DNA from: Opitutia bacterium
GTDB lineage: Bacteria > Verrucomicrobiota > Verrucomicrobiia > Opitutales > Seribacteraceae
Length of the DNA: 33,707 nucleotides
Direction: 5' to 3'
Assembly (NCBI GenBank): GCA_002692535.1
Contig: NZKO01000022.1
Coordinates: forward strand, 11,797-45,503
A program made the position numbers and the translations under genes. The notes beneath the pieces were generated by a model that saw only the letters and a list, made by a program, of their open reading frames with translations, ran no database searches and was not told the origin of the DNA. Every line of letters begins with the position of its first letter. The stretch's first letter is position 1. Of this stretch, positions 8,547 to 21,500 are shown piece after piece.

Positions 8547-8927
8547 CTATTTCTTTGCAATGTCCGCACCAGATCTTTTCCAACCTGATATACCCGCGGA
8601 TAAATGCTTTATATTCTTGTATCCAAGCTTAGCAGCAGCGTCAGCACCTCTTTTGTACGCACGGCAACCAGGCCCACCACAATATGAAACTATCAGCGTG
8701 TCTTTGCTTTTAGGCAAAAGGGATGCAAGATTTTTGGATTGAGAGGAAAAATCAATTGCTGAAGGGATGTGTCCTTTGGCAAAAGATTTTGCACCATTAA
8801 CGTCAATAACAGCTACATTGCCTTTTTTTATTGCACCTTGCAGTTCTTTAATGCTGATATCCGGATACTCACCGGCAAAGAGATTGATACTTATAAGAGA
8901 TAATATGATAGGAATGATTTTTTTCAT
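8547..8927 (-). CDS. Periplasmic single-domain rhodanese-like protein
   Basis: 126 residues: a signal peptide (MKKIIPIILSLISINLFAG) followed by one rhodanese domain. Seen: the CH2A-like motif around residues 41-60 (IDVNGAKSFAKGHIPSAIDF), where the usual DVR is DVN; the active-site loop YCGGPGCRA with Cys83 as the presumed persulfide-forming residue and a second Cys88; and the closing GISGWKRSG. The family transfers sulfane sulfur or binds thiols and disulfides. The periplasmic location and the CGGPxC loop suggest a redox or sulfur-handling role outside the cytoplasm. It lies 102 bases downstream of the giant gene on the same strand and converges with the cytochrome-like gene. Substrate unknown. 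Confidence 0.87.
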   Translation of the reverse strand: MKKIIPIILSLISINLFAGEYPDISIKELQGAIKKGNVAVIDVNGAKSFAKGHIPSAIDFSSQSKNLASLLPKSKDTLIVSYCGGPGCRAYKRGADAAAKLGYKNIKHLSAGISGWKRSGADIAKK

Positions 8928-9029
8928 GTGTAATTTGATATTTAGTTAGTCACTCTGGGCATTCAATGGAAAATCATCAAACCTAAATTAAGAAAATTTG
9001 AATATTTCAATGAAGCCTACGAAAGGATG
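8928..9029 (-). other. Intergenic region between giant gene and rhodanese
   Basis: 102 AT-rich bases between the TAA of the giant gene and the ATG of the rhodanese gene. A 5-bp stem TTGAA/TTCAA with a 3-base loop (8998-9010) lies just after the giant gene, but it is AT-only and has no proper T-run. No convincing terminator, Shine-Dalgarno site or promoter was seen, so readthrough from the giant gene into the rhodanese gene cannot be excluded. Confidence 0.4.
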
Positions 9030-9520
9030 TTATGGTTTGTAGACACGTACCCGAAGAAAGCTTTTTCCACCTTTCCTCAAAGCATTTTCAGTCGAGAATG
9101 TGACCCTTTCCATACCCCCTCCCAAATCTACTGTCTTGGTCGTTTCCAATACCACATTCATTCCTGACCAGGTTCTCAAATTCGAACTTCCTTCAACTTT
9201 ATACCGGAAATCCTCACCAGTTGTTTGAATTGAATTTTTATACCTAATGAACGAAATCCTCTGCTTACCATCTGTACCATCCATTAACTTATTTGGCAAA
9301 TGCTGTGGGTTGTCTGGACCAAGCGAATCCAGTCCCATGGCTCTTTCGAATAAATTCGAATAACCATCACCATCAGAATCTGCATAATCCTCATCAAAAG
9401 TCCGCAAGGATTCAGGATAAGACTTGTTTGCATCACGTGCAGTCAATCTTGAAGCAAAGCGGTCCTGAATTCTTGCATAACGGACATCTTGCTTTCGATA
9501 CTCGATCCATGCACTTCTAG
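9030..9520 (-). other. C-terminal calcium-loop and beta domain of the giant protein
   Basis: The last 160 or so residues leave the LamG/Ig theme. A Tyr/Arg-rich helix-like segment is followed by DYADSDGDGYSNLFERAMG, a TSP3- or dockerin-like calcium loop. Then comes a terminal beta domain (DFRYKVEGSSNLRTWSG, FLRVRVYKP at the very end) of a kind often found at the C-terminus of large Verrucomicrobiota exported proteins. No membrane anchor or sortase motif, so it may be a secretion or attachment domain (inference). Confidence 0.62.
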
Positions 9521-12500
9521 TTGGAGCTACTACCTTTAGTCTCTTAAGATGTTTTTCTGAAGCAACGTAATATGCGTTTTCCGGAACAATAAAACTTAGT
9601 GAAACTTCTCCCTCACTGAGAGGAATGATCTTATTGCCCTTATGAATACGAACAATCGAAGAGTTCGAACTGGTAATCTCATAGGGATAACCAATGCTCG
9701 TTGATCGAATACCCTGAAGGGTTAAAGCTCGATGTCCGTATGGGACCGGATTCAAACTTCCTTCCAAGGCATCATCAGGAAAAATGATCAATGGTCTTTG
9801 TTTTGATGAGACCTCAAATGTTCGAGTTACAGGAACTGCAGGGTTAAAATAGGCTGAACCACCTTGAGCCACAGTTATGCTTACCGTGCCCACCAGTCCC
9901 TCCAGACTGACAATTCCGAATGAATTTACCGTAGCTGGTCCGAAATCAACTTGAAATTCAAGCGGAAGACCCGAAGTTGCAGAGGCATTCAATTCAAAGG
10001 GTTCATCATCTCTAACCTTGATATCAATTTCATCAAAAACGATCAATTGATCGTCCTTCACGACCGGATAAATAACCTTAAGCTCTTGATGCTGAGGCAA
10101 TGCAGGATGATAACGGGTATCTCCCATTTGAATGGCAGAAATCGTTACCTCCCCAACTCCATTCAAGTAGGCAAGGTTACCCACAATTGTCAATATCGAG
10201 GAATCACTGGATACGAAACTTACAGGCAATCCAGATGTGGCATATGCAACAAGCTCGAAAGCGGGATCTCCCAATGCTCTATCAGGCAGTTTATGCTTTG
10301 TCGTATTGTCCTCAACATAGGAAATTAGACCACCCCATACGATTTCCTGATCACCCCCAAAAGCAGGAGGTTCAGCAGAATATGGATGCAAATGAGGCAA
10401 ATCCTCATTGAATCCCCACTTGTGCGCCAAGTAGCCTTCGATCTTTTGACGGTTAATGGAATTTATGTCATCTTCAAAGATCAGAGCCTCTGCGATTTCA
10501 CCATTGAAGTTCTCTCCAACGTGATCAATGGCAAGAACTCCGTCTGCGTAAGCATCCGCTCCAATTATTTGTCCATTGATCCATAAAGATTGTGAATTAG
10601 GTGCAACTCTAAGAGAACTTATGCTCCATTCCGAGCTATTTGACTCCGAAACAATGGCAACATTGCCATTCCCATGCTCTAGCGACAAATAACCATCGGT
10701 GCTTGATGTTCTTAGGTCGCCACCAAGTATATTTGAAGGATTGCTGTCTTCATGACGATGAACAATAAAGATAAAATTAGGAGATGTTACCTCGTTTTGG
10801 ATATCAAAGATTTGATTAAAATCAGAATCAAATTGCAGAGTTGCCTTCTTATTCAAAGAAAAAGGCGTCCAAGTGGGCATCTTGAGAATATTAGCCTGTA
10901 CGGGATTATTCGTATTTCCCGATTTATCCGCCCAGATACTTACTCGATTACCGCTTATGAAATCATCCGATGTATCTGGCAATCCATCTCCATTAACATC
11001 CGTTGCATCAAACCAAAGTTTGAGTCCCGGGGTGGAATCGGCGAACAAATTGCCCCACCTAATGGTAAAGGACTGTGATTGATCAGATGCGGGTTCATAT
11101 CTGCGATCCCCGGCCTGCATTGCAGAGATCGTCACTTCACCTGCAGCTTGAAGATAGATGTAGTCACCAACTACGGTTGCTAGCGCGGGATCAGAAGAAT
11201 AAAAGATAACCGGTAATCCAGAACTTGCATTTGCTTCAAGCCTGTATGGGAAATCCCCAACTGATTGATCTGGTATAGGTAAAAAATCAATCAACTGAGG
11301 AACACGAACGACAGTAATGTAGTTATGGACGGGGATGGCGGTTTCAAAGTCAGAATTGCCCATCTGTTGAGCGGTGATACGAGTTGTTCCTGCACCCAAT
11401 AGTTTCAGGCGGTCAAAGTCTCCTCCACCATTACCATAAATCGTAGAAATTTCCAAAGGAGTCAGGCAATCGCTGTAAATTCTCAAATCATCAAACAATG
11501 CATCAATTGGAAGAGAACCACCTCCAAGAGTAAGAGTGGAAAAACGGGATGATATCTCGGCTCCGGTAAAGTGGTGCCCGGAACTTTGCCCCAAGAGCAA
11601 ACCATCAGCATAAATGGACAGGCTTCCATTAACATCTTCATAGGTAATACTCAAATGAGTCCAAACTTCATCAGTCAAAACTTCAGAATCCGTAGAAAGA
11701 ATGAGTTCCTCAGAAAGCCCATCCAAATATAGAAAAACCTTTACGGTTCCGTTGTTGTCATTTTTTTCAATCTTAAAAATGTCCATACCCGGCAGCCCGT
11801 CCTTAGCAATCATTCTAGTACCATTGGAGTCCGTGTTGCTTGGACTTATCCAAAAACTCAGCGTGAAATTGGATTCCATTTCGAAAGTGCCGAAGTCAAT
11901 CCTTCCCTCAGAGGTTCCCATTTTCACTCCATTCCCAAAGTACGCTTTTTCCCACACAGCCTGGCTTCCTGTGGTTTCAAGTCCAACAAGCGTACCATTG
12001 TAACTACCGGTTTCGTCTTTCGCTCCAGCGTACATCGATTCATCAAACTTCCAATAGCCGGAAAGCACATCTTCCCTAGTCACTAAAATCTGGGCAACGC
12101 TCTCGTCCAGAACGGAATAGGTAATGGGAAGATGGGTAAGGTTGCCATCCATTCCCTGGGAAAATCCAGTGAGTGGTACAAAAGGTTCAGTTGCACGTAC
12201 ATTTGTTAGGTTCTGGTCGAAAATGATTTCCTGTTCCAACTTCGGAGACACAGTTAAGATTCCATTTTGATGCGCAAAAAAGTACTTGCTCGAAAACTCC
12301 GCAGTCGAATTTATTTCATAGAGTCCCAAAGGGGTGGGGTGAGTAAGGTTTCCGTCTTGAACAGGTGGAATAATCGAGATGTTCAAGTCATACACGTCAT
12401 CATTACTAACCAAGCCAAATAAATCGTAAGTAAATGGGGGGTTTGCTCGTTCTGGTTTTCTGAATTGGTCATTTGTTTTGATGATGAGCTCCTTAGGCAT

Positions 12501-15500
12501 AATCTGAAAATTCAGCAGAAGAGATTGAGCAGCCAACCAATTTTGATCGCCATCTTGGAATGCTCTCAGTTGAACGAAACCGGAATCCTTGATACTCAAT
12601 CGAGTGCCATTCAAATCAACCGACTGATTACCTTCCAATATTTCAAGTGATACGGGTAACCCTGAAGTGGAACTGAGATTAAGATCCAATGGATCATCGC
12701 CATAGAACAACAAATCTTCATTTATTCCCGATAGAATGCTCTGTCGTCCCTTTAGGACCACTAGACTTGGATCCGAAAATTCTATGCTATCTGAACCAGA
12801 TTGATTGGATGCAGTTACAACAAGTACAAAATCTCCGGTTTCATTAGCCTCACCATAAATCAATCCATTGCTTTGATCGATCATAAGTCCATTGGGCAAA
12901 CCGGTAACGTTAAATTCCGTGGGCCCTTTTAGAGTTTCAATCTGATATGAATACTCATCCCCAAAATACGCAATAAGCGGTGGGTCAACAAAGTTGTATA
13001 CTGATTCCCTCTGCGCTGAGGTCAAAGTCTGATCGTAGATTCGAAGGTCATCGATCACACCCTCAAACGGACCGTCACCCAGAAACCTTCTTCCCCCAAT
13101 GGTCAGCGTAGGGTCTCCGGTAAGGTTGCCCGATGCGTTTACCGGTGTAACGATCTGCTCATTATTTCGATACAATGACAGTTTGTTCCCGTTCCAAGAG
13201 AAAATGAGGTGGATCCACTGATCAATGGGCATAGGGAAAGGTTCCGTGGATCGGAGTTGTGAGCCAATATTGGCATGAGCGGTAAGGAAACCATCGGACA
13301 AAAGGATTGAGAACTGACCACTATTCAAAATTTCAGCACTTGAATCATTGGTTTTCATCCAAAAGCAAATACTGAAGGGTCCCCTAATGTCGAAGGTATC
13401 GTCGTCATTTGTCAGACGAATGGTCTGATTGCCATCAAAACGAAGAGCCGTACCCTCCTTACCTAATTCGGAAAAATCAAACGAATCTGATACAAAACTG
13501 GCATTATCATCCCATAAACCATGGTTATCATTGCCTGAGTCATCCCTTATTTGAGTCCCATTAAGCTCATTGAAAGTCCAAAAGACGATGGGGTTGCGTG
13601 GAGGAAGGATAACTGGGACATTATCGAATGATGGTGGATAATCACTATACGGATGAACTCCAAAATCGCCATCACCATTACCGTAAAGGACGGAAACCTC
13701 ATATGCTGAAAAACTTCGATCATAGACTCTAAAATCATCCAACTTGGAAGAGAACTTACTGTTCCCATAAGCATTTCCTACGGTTTCAATTTCAAGCAAC
13801 ATATGATCATTGACCGAACCGACCATTGAACCATCGACATAAAAACGAGTTATACCGACTTGACTACTGACAGCCAAATGGTGCCACCCCGAAGTTAACG
13901 AATTGACATCGAATGAAGTTAAATTGTCTGCCCCATCATAAATACCGATAAGCTTTCTCGTCGGGAACGAAGATTCCTTTTTCATGTAAATTTGACCGGG
14001 GTCTCCATAAGTTAAGACATGCCGGAAGAAAACACCGTCATTAATAATCGGTGTCTCAAACCAAGTGGACACAGTCCAAGATGCACTGCTGATATCAAGC
14101 TCATTCTGCATGAGATCTAATCTTGCAGTCCAAGGATCGATTGATTCAAACTCAATCCCTGATCCAAATTTCCCCAAAACATTAAGGTCTGCATCCCTCA
14201 CCTCCGCATGCCTCATCTCGGTTGAGAAATCTTGGGCAACCGAGCCATCCGTCTCATCAAACGGATAGTACAACTTCAATCCACGGGTCAGTTTGAAACC
14301 GGTTTGTCCCAAATCATCAACGATTCCCCATTTGTGAGCAAGATATCCCTCAATCATTTGTCTTTCCGCCTTTGGAAGCATTCTATCAAAGACCATGATC
14401 TCGGCGATTTCTCCAACAAGCATTCCATATCCAGTCATAGGGTCAAAACCCAGACTTATTTGTTGTAGAGTATTGCTTTCACTCTGAAAAGCACCGAATC
14501 TGTTACCGGTTTTGGCATCTAAAGTCCAACCTGTCGCTCCATCAGTTGCACCGATGCCTACACCACTCCCTTTTGAAACCATAAATACATGCACTCCTCC
14601 ACTTGAGATAGCGAGGGATCCGACATTGTAAGCATCACCAGAAGAAAATCGGATGGACGGGAGACCATCAAAAGAAGTTCTCATGTATGAGGGTACTCGC
14701 TGTGACACAATTTGAAAGGCATGTTTCTCGGACAAGGACTTATCAATCCACACCGGCATGGGAGAGGCATCAAGAAAATCGTCAAATTTTCCATTACCGT
14801 CGATATCTTGGCCATCCAACCAAAGTACCATGCCGTCAATAGTATACTTGGTAAAGGTGGTATCAAATGCGATAAAGGATTCGGTATTTGGTGACCACTG
14901 CTCACCGCCAAGATTCTCAGCATGTGCCCGGTAAAAATATTCAGTATCCTGAAGCAATCCATCCACTTCTGCATGAAACCTTCCTAGACCTACGGGCTGA
15001 CTACCATTAATCTCAAAAACATAATCCCATTTGGTGGCATCTGCAGGATCCACATCCGTCGAATTCTCATCTATTTTTTCGTCACCCCAAAAGATTTTCA
15101 CAACTGGTTTGTCGCCGCCAATTAAAAGTTTTTTCTGTTGATCGATCGATCCTCCGAAAGGATCCACGTCAAAATATGGATGATTCGTGGATAGTATTTC
15201 TTTATTTAGCTCCCATTTATGGCAAACATATCCCTCCAACTGGAGTAATTCCATATCATTCAATTCTCGGTCGTAAATAATGATTTCAGCAATTTCACAG
15301 GTAGACATTTCTCGGTTGGTGTACCACCCACCAATCTGAAGGACCCCGGGATCAAATGCATTGTTATTTGAACCGCGAGATCCAGATGTGAGAATCTCAC
15401 CATCCCTTCGAAACGTTGCAGCTGGATCTCCTCCTTTCGCTTCAATTTTGCCTACATGAAGATGCCAATTCGTATCGGAAGGTCCTGCTGTTGAAATCCA

Positions 15501-18500
15501 TCCTTCTGCATACCAACGACCAGTGAGTCCATTTTGAAAGCCAAAAAGGTAATTACGATTCCTTGAAGAAATGACCCTGTTGATTTTCGAGCCAGAGTAC
15601 CTTGCAAGAGTAAGTATTGTGTACCCCGATTCCGTCAGAAAATCAAAATCCGCGGATGTCCAAAGCAAATCATCTCCGTCTAAAGCGATCACCGGTTTTC
15701 CTTTGATTCCATCATGTTTTACACTTGGGTCGCCCGATGAATTTTCAAAATGCTTACCACTTCCGGACAAATCGGTCCAAAAACTTATTTGACCACCATT
15801 CTGTACTTCAGTGGATAAGTTGTAGCTTGAAAACCAAGCTTGCATCGTATCGAAAGTGCTTGTCTTGAAACTCAAATCCAATGATTCATCAACTACTTGA
15901 ACCTCTCCGCCGATTGATTCCACATCAACTCGCATGGTTGCCTGAGTTGGCATGACATCGACGGCGGAGACCGCAAATACGCTCGCCTTTCGAATGGCAA
16001 GAAAATCCAAACTGCCATTATTGGTGTAATCCCCGTTATAAACCTCAGAAACTTCGACATTGGTTAATCCACGATCATAAATCCGCAATTCATCAACATT
16101 TCCAAGAAAAGAGCCGTATGATGGAAAAGAGGAGGTTCCGGTGAGTCCACCCAGTGAAGGTTTCTCCAGATGCGTGGAAATGAATGAAGAACTATGAACG
16201 ACTGGATTTCCCTGTAAAGAGTCATCAAGATACATTTTCATAATCTTTGGCAAATCCCCAAAGGTCACAACCAGATGATGCCATTGATTATCACGAATCG
16301 GACTTTCGGATGAAAGTGTACTCATTGAACCACCCTCGACTAGTCTCGCCACAACATAACCATCTTGATCAATTGCTATGGAGAGTCCTGATTCATCAGT
16401 CCCCTCATCATAAATGATCTGCTTTTTATTCGCGGCAAGTTCCACATTGGTTAGATCATCGTTGTAGATTTCCAAAATTTCAGATTCACTCAAACTTGAA
16501 TTGTAAAATCTGAGATCATCCACCTTTCCGTTGAAATGATCCTGCCAAATTGCACTGGAACCGCCGATGTTCCAAGGTACGGAAGAGGAAATTTCGAGTT
16601 GCGAACCAGATGTTACATCCGTTTCACCTCTCTTTTGTCCGTTAAGATAAAGCGAGAGTTTAGATGAGTTGTAATCTATGGATAAAGCGAGATGAGACCA
16701 GTTGTTGGAACTTAGCCCCAGATTAGAACTAACCTTCGCACTGCCCAATTGATCAGCATGGGTGTAAACCAAATTATTGTTCCCGTCCAGAACAAGTCTT
16801 AAGGGACCACGACTCATAACTGTTTTTTCATTGTGTGTAAGAAAAAGAGTAGGGTAGTCCGAAGGTTTTATAATGCTCAAACTGGTAGGACCTCCGCCTG
16901 GTGTTGAAAAATATGCCTCCTGATTTGACCCACCGCCACCTTCTCCATGAGCGATTGCGATACGGTAATATCCGGTTTGCAAATCAATCAAGGTAGATTG
17001 AGTACCACAACAGTTGGGTTGATATAATAACTGTTCATTACCTTTGTCTCCCGATTGTTCAAAAACTCCATCCTGGTCCAAGTCCAACCAAATCGTACCT
17101 CGATCGTCATTACCACGAATCTCCCAAGCATAGGAACCTGTCTGCGGGGCATAAAAAACACCGTTAAACAAACTCAGGTACTGATCATTCCGATTGATCC
17201 CAATGCCAGCGTTGCGATAATCTGAGTCATTATTGAAATCAAGCCCCCTGCCTCCGGGTCCATTGGTCAGAAAGTTTGATCCGCTTGGTGTCAGTCCAAG
17301 CATGCTTTCAATATTTGTGTAATAAGTGTTATCTATGGAACGTAGAAAACCATGAGCAAAAAGCCTGCCCTCCGTGTAAGTGCCAGAACTTTCAATTCCT
17401 GGATTTATCCACATGGAAATTGTATGTGATTTTTGATTCAAACTGGCCATCGGCCCATTTGTCGGGATACTGACCCGATCATTATTTCCATCCAAATGAA
17501 CAGCTTGCCCATTATTTCCAGTCTGGAGATTGGCACCGTTTACAAGTTTCCCGGTCAATTCACTTGCCGAAAGGTCAGGGACATCGGTGCCGCTCTGATC
17601 GTCAAAGGGGTAATATCCTACGATACTTGAGTGCCCAACAACTCTAGGTCCAGTGTAGAATCCACCATCTGTCTTCAACCACATACTCACCGATCTTCCA
17701 TCAAAAGACTTTTCCAGAAACCCTGTTCCATTTGCATCCAAGTCGAGCAAAGTGGAAAACCCGTTAAATGAAATTGATTTACCCATCACCCCTTGAGATC
17801 GGTTATCTAAAGGATCAAAACCGACAAGCGACGCATCATTAAATGGGGCGATGGAATCAGCAACATATGATCCATTGCTCTCGTCCATCCTCCAGTAACC
17901 AATCAACTGGTTACGAATCGCTGGTGTTCCACTTGACCAGTCAAATCCGTCGTCACTTTCCGCAAATGCTCTAAAATGGTATCTTTCGCCTGGTGTGAGT
18001 CCTGTAATTGTCGCATTAAAATCTCCAATTCCAACTTCAGAACCACCATTCACCTCAACGAAGGAATTGTTCCAATCAGATGCACTGAAACCACCATCCT
18101 GAAGTCCGTAATAAATTCTGACGGTTGGGTTGGTCAAATCAACGCTTACCAATTCACCATGAATTACAACACTTGAGTTAGCCTGAGCTTCAACTTCAGT
18201 AAGTTCAACAATTGGCGGGCTCGCAACGGATAAGGTTGAGAAAACCATGGTTCCATCGAGAAATATGCTCTTAATCTCATTCTGACTTAGATCCCTCTCA
18301 TAAATCCGAAGCTCATCAATTATTCCAGTGAAATTGTTGCCACCCGAATTCGTACCTATAAGCATATCAAAATCTTCACCAGTATTTATCGTCGGATTTC
18401 CATAAATATTTCGTGAATAAACATCTCCATCAACAAACAGAATGACATCATTGAGAACCTGAGCCGCACTGGGAAAGACAACAGCAAGTTGATGCCAGCT

Positions 18501-21500
18501 ACCATCATTTACTGACTGAATTCCTTCAAGACGACCACCTCCGACTCTCAAACCAAATTTTCCATCTATAATTTCCAATTCCCAAAGGTTTCCATTTCCA
18601 TTATCACCCCAACTGAGAATTGAACCCTCATTTTCAGAAGTATTCACCCAAATGCTCAAAGATCTCGGTTTGTCTGCAGGAATGCCCTTGAAATTCCTAC
18701 ATACCAAATGTTCCCCAGCACCTCCAAACCGTAATCCGTTCCCATTGCGACCAAATACCCGATCTGATTCTGAAATGCCAACAAAAGAAGCTTTTCGATT
18801 GCCAACCCGATCCATCGAGAATGTCTGATCAATCTCATCAAAACTCCACCATGCAAGCATACCCGTATCCGAAGCTTCACTCCAAGCATTTGGATTTACT
18901 GAATTGGAGGCCATCCAACGATAAAAATAAGTACCATTCATATCCAATCCATCAACTAAATGGCTTACGGTTCCGGTACTGTAGGAACCATTAAGATCAA
19001 CTCGGTAATCCCAGAGACTGGAATCATTTGAATCAATGCTTTCATTAATGCCTCCATCCGTAGATCCCCAGAAAAGTGACATGGTTAGGGATTCTCCACC
19101 ATTGGAAGCAATATTTGCTGACATTTCAGCCGAACTTGAAGTTACAAAACGCGGACTCACTGAATAGGTGACGGGAGCTGTCTTGTTGACAATAACCTGA
19201 ATCTGCTCGATTCCACGACCCGCTGAGTTAAAGGCGGAGATATTAAGGTCAAAAACACCTACTTCATTGGGCAATCCAGTAACCTCACCGGTTAACTCAT
19301 TGAGAATCAAACCAGCAGGTAATCCTTCCACCTCGAACCTTGTTGGGTTTTCAGTTGCCGTAATATTGAATTGATGTTCGATAACTTTTTCACTGATGTC
19401 TTTGCCCTCAAAAATCTGCAAGATGTCATTTCCACCCAAAGCGGCATCATAGACTCTAAAGTCATCAAGACTTCCCTGAAAGTATGCATTCCCATCATTT
19501 CTCCAACGACCAAACTGCAAGGAATCAGCATTGCCAGTGCTGATTTCACCTCGAGTCCAGTTCGCCACCAAACTCCCGTCCACATATACCATGACCTGCG
19601 AACCATTGAAAAGATGAGCAAAATGTGACCAACGATTGCGGAGGTCATTGTTATGATAAACTCTTGGATCCCAACACCAATGTTGTGACAAAAATTGGGT
19701 GTAACCTCCATCTTTTATGTTTCGAATTGCCCAATATCGGTTTTCTCCGGGGCATGCCCTTTCGCCGTAACCATAGAAACCAGGCTCACTCCGCGGATTG
19801 CCGTCTTCAACATAGGTCCAAAAGGAGATTGTACGAGATTTCTTACCGTCTATCCCAAGATCTTCACCAGTCAGCATAGTTGAGACAAACCCAGTTGTAC
19901 CATCAAAGCGGATTGACTTGCCGAAACGGCCTGACTGCCATGTTGCATCTCCTACAAGAGCACCATTGTACCCGGCAACCACATCTGAGGTGACAACTCC
20001 ACTCCCTTCATCCATTGGCCAGTAGGCTCTGAGATTTTGCGGTCTGGTCAAGACTGTCTGCCTGAATTGCAAATCATTGACTTTTAGGTAAGACAAATGA
20101 AGCTTTCTTGGTAAACTAATCTTTGGCGGTCTGATTTCCTGAAAGCTACCATCTCCAACCAAAACTACGCCCCTATCTATAATACCACTGGCTGCCATAA
20201 CGATGCGTCCTCCGCTGGCACCTCGATTTCCGCCCTCGACCGAAACCAAGCCCTTATTGAAGATATTTTTGGCAACAAGCCTTATGGCTCCTCCTGAACC
20301 ACCTCCACCATGATCGTAAATTCCATCCGCACGACCGTTTCCACCGTTTGCACTAATAAAAATACCATCTGCAATGGTTAGATTTCCATCAGCATGGATG
20401 GCCAAGGCACCACCACCTGCACCTGAACCCTGAAAAAGTCTTCCGCTCGACCCGCTACTTCCCGCTAGAAGATCGATTATTCGAGGATCTCCATACTCAT
20501 AGTTGGCGCCAATTCCCCAATTCCCGGCAGGGGTGGGACCGCCAGGTCCAAAACCCGAAAACTTCTCCGAACTTCGTCCCCTCCACGGATTCAAAACAGG
20601 CTTGCCGCCATATCCAGTCTCAGTGTCGGCATCTCCTCCATCCATTACAAAATCGACGCCCAAGTAAACATTACCTCCGGCAACTGTTTCCAAAACCAAG
20701 GACTTATCGCCACGAAGCAAAACTCTACTTGCGCCACCAATGTCAATGTTTCCAAACTTAAAGGTACAAACTTCGTATGGCCATGACTGCCCCATGTTGT
20801 CAACATAGGTTAAACTGGTAAATTCACCTGTTCCGTGCGCTCCACCTTCCACTGAGAAATAACCAGTTTTGGTATCGATGGTCAAAAGTTTGTCTTGGAC
20901 CGAAAGAACAGTGTTCAAATGCTCTCCTCCAAGGAAAACCGAACCCTCATTGGAAAGCCACTCTCCAGAGACGTCAATCTGACCAGCATGGATGTCACCA
21001 TTGGCAATGAGGGCAACACGCCCACCGGAAGAACCTCTGGTCTGGGCATTGCCTGAAACAGTTACACCGGAACCCGCTCTTGCTTCAATTCTACCATAGT
21101 TGAAGATGCGTATTGCCTCCAATCTTACGGCACCGCCGGAACCCGAGGCGGAATCAGAGCCTCCATTTCCACCATTGGCACTTATGATAACATTCTCTTG
21201 AACCGTAATTTCTCCTGACGCCTTGAGAAAAAGAGCTCCGCCACCGGCACCAGAACCTTCCTGACCAGAACCACCTGAGCTTCCACCCAAAAGGAAATTC
21301 AGAGCAGCATCTCCGTAAGTCTCTGCTCCACCAGAACCGTGACCACCGTATGCGGCGCCATTTCCTTGAGCTGAAGATTCAGCTGGAGCACCTGGACCAT
21401 TACCCAAGAGATTACCCGAACCCACTCCATCATATCCTCCGAGCCTACCCACACCGGGGGCATCATCCCTACTGTTCCCTCCATTTGCGTAAAGATTGGA

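Noticed and set aside
8520-8560. Inverted repeat AAATA-tg-GCT / AGC-TATTT between the convergent cytochrome-like and rhodanese genes as a bidirectional terminator
   Set aside because: The stem is short, AT-rich and bulged, without a T-run on either side.
8998-9010. TTGAA-ATA-TTCAA hairpin after the giant gene as a terminator
   Set aside because: Five AT-rich base pairs with a 3-base loop are too weak; the following ATTTTCTT is not a clean T-run.
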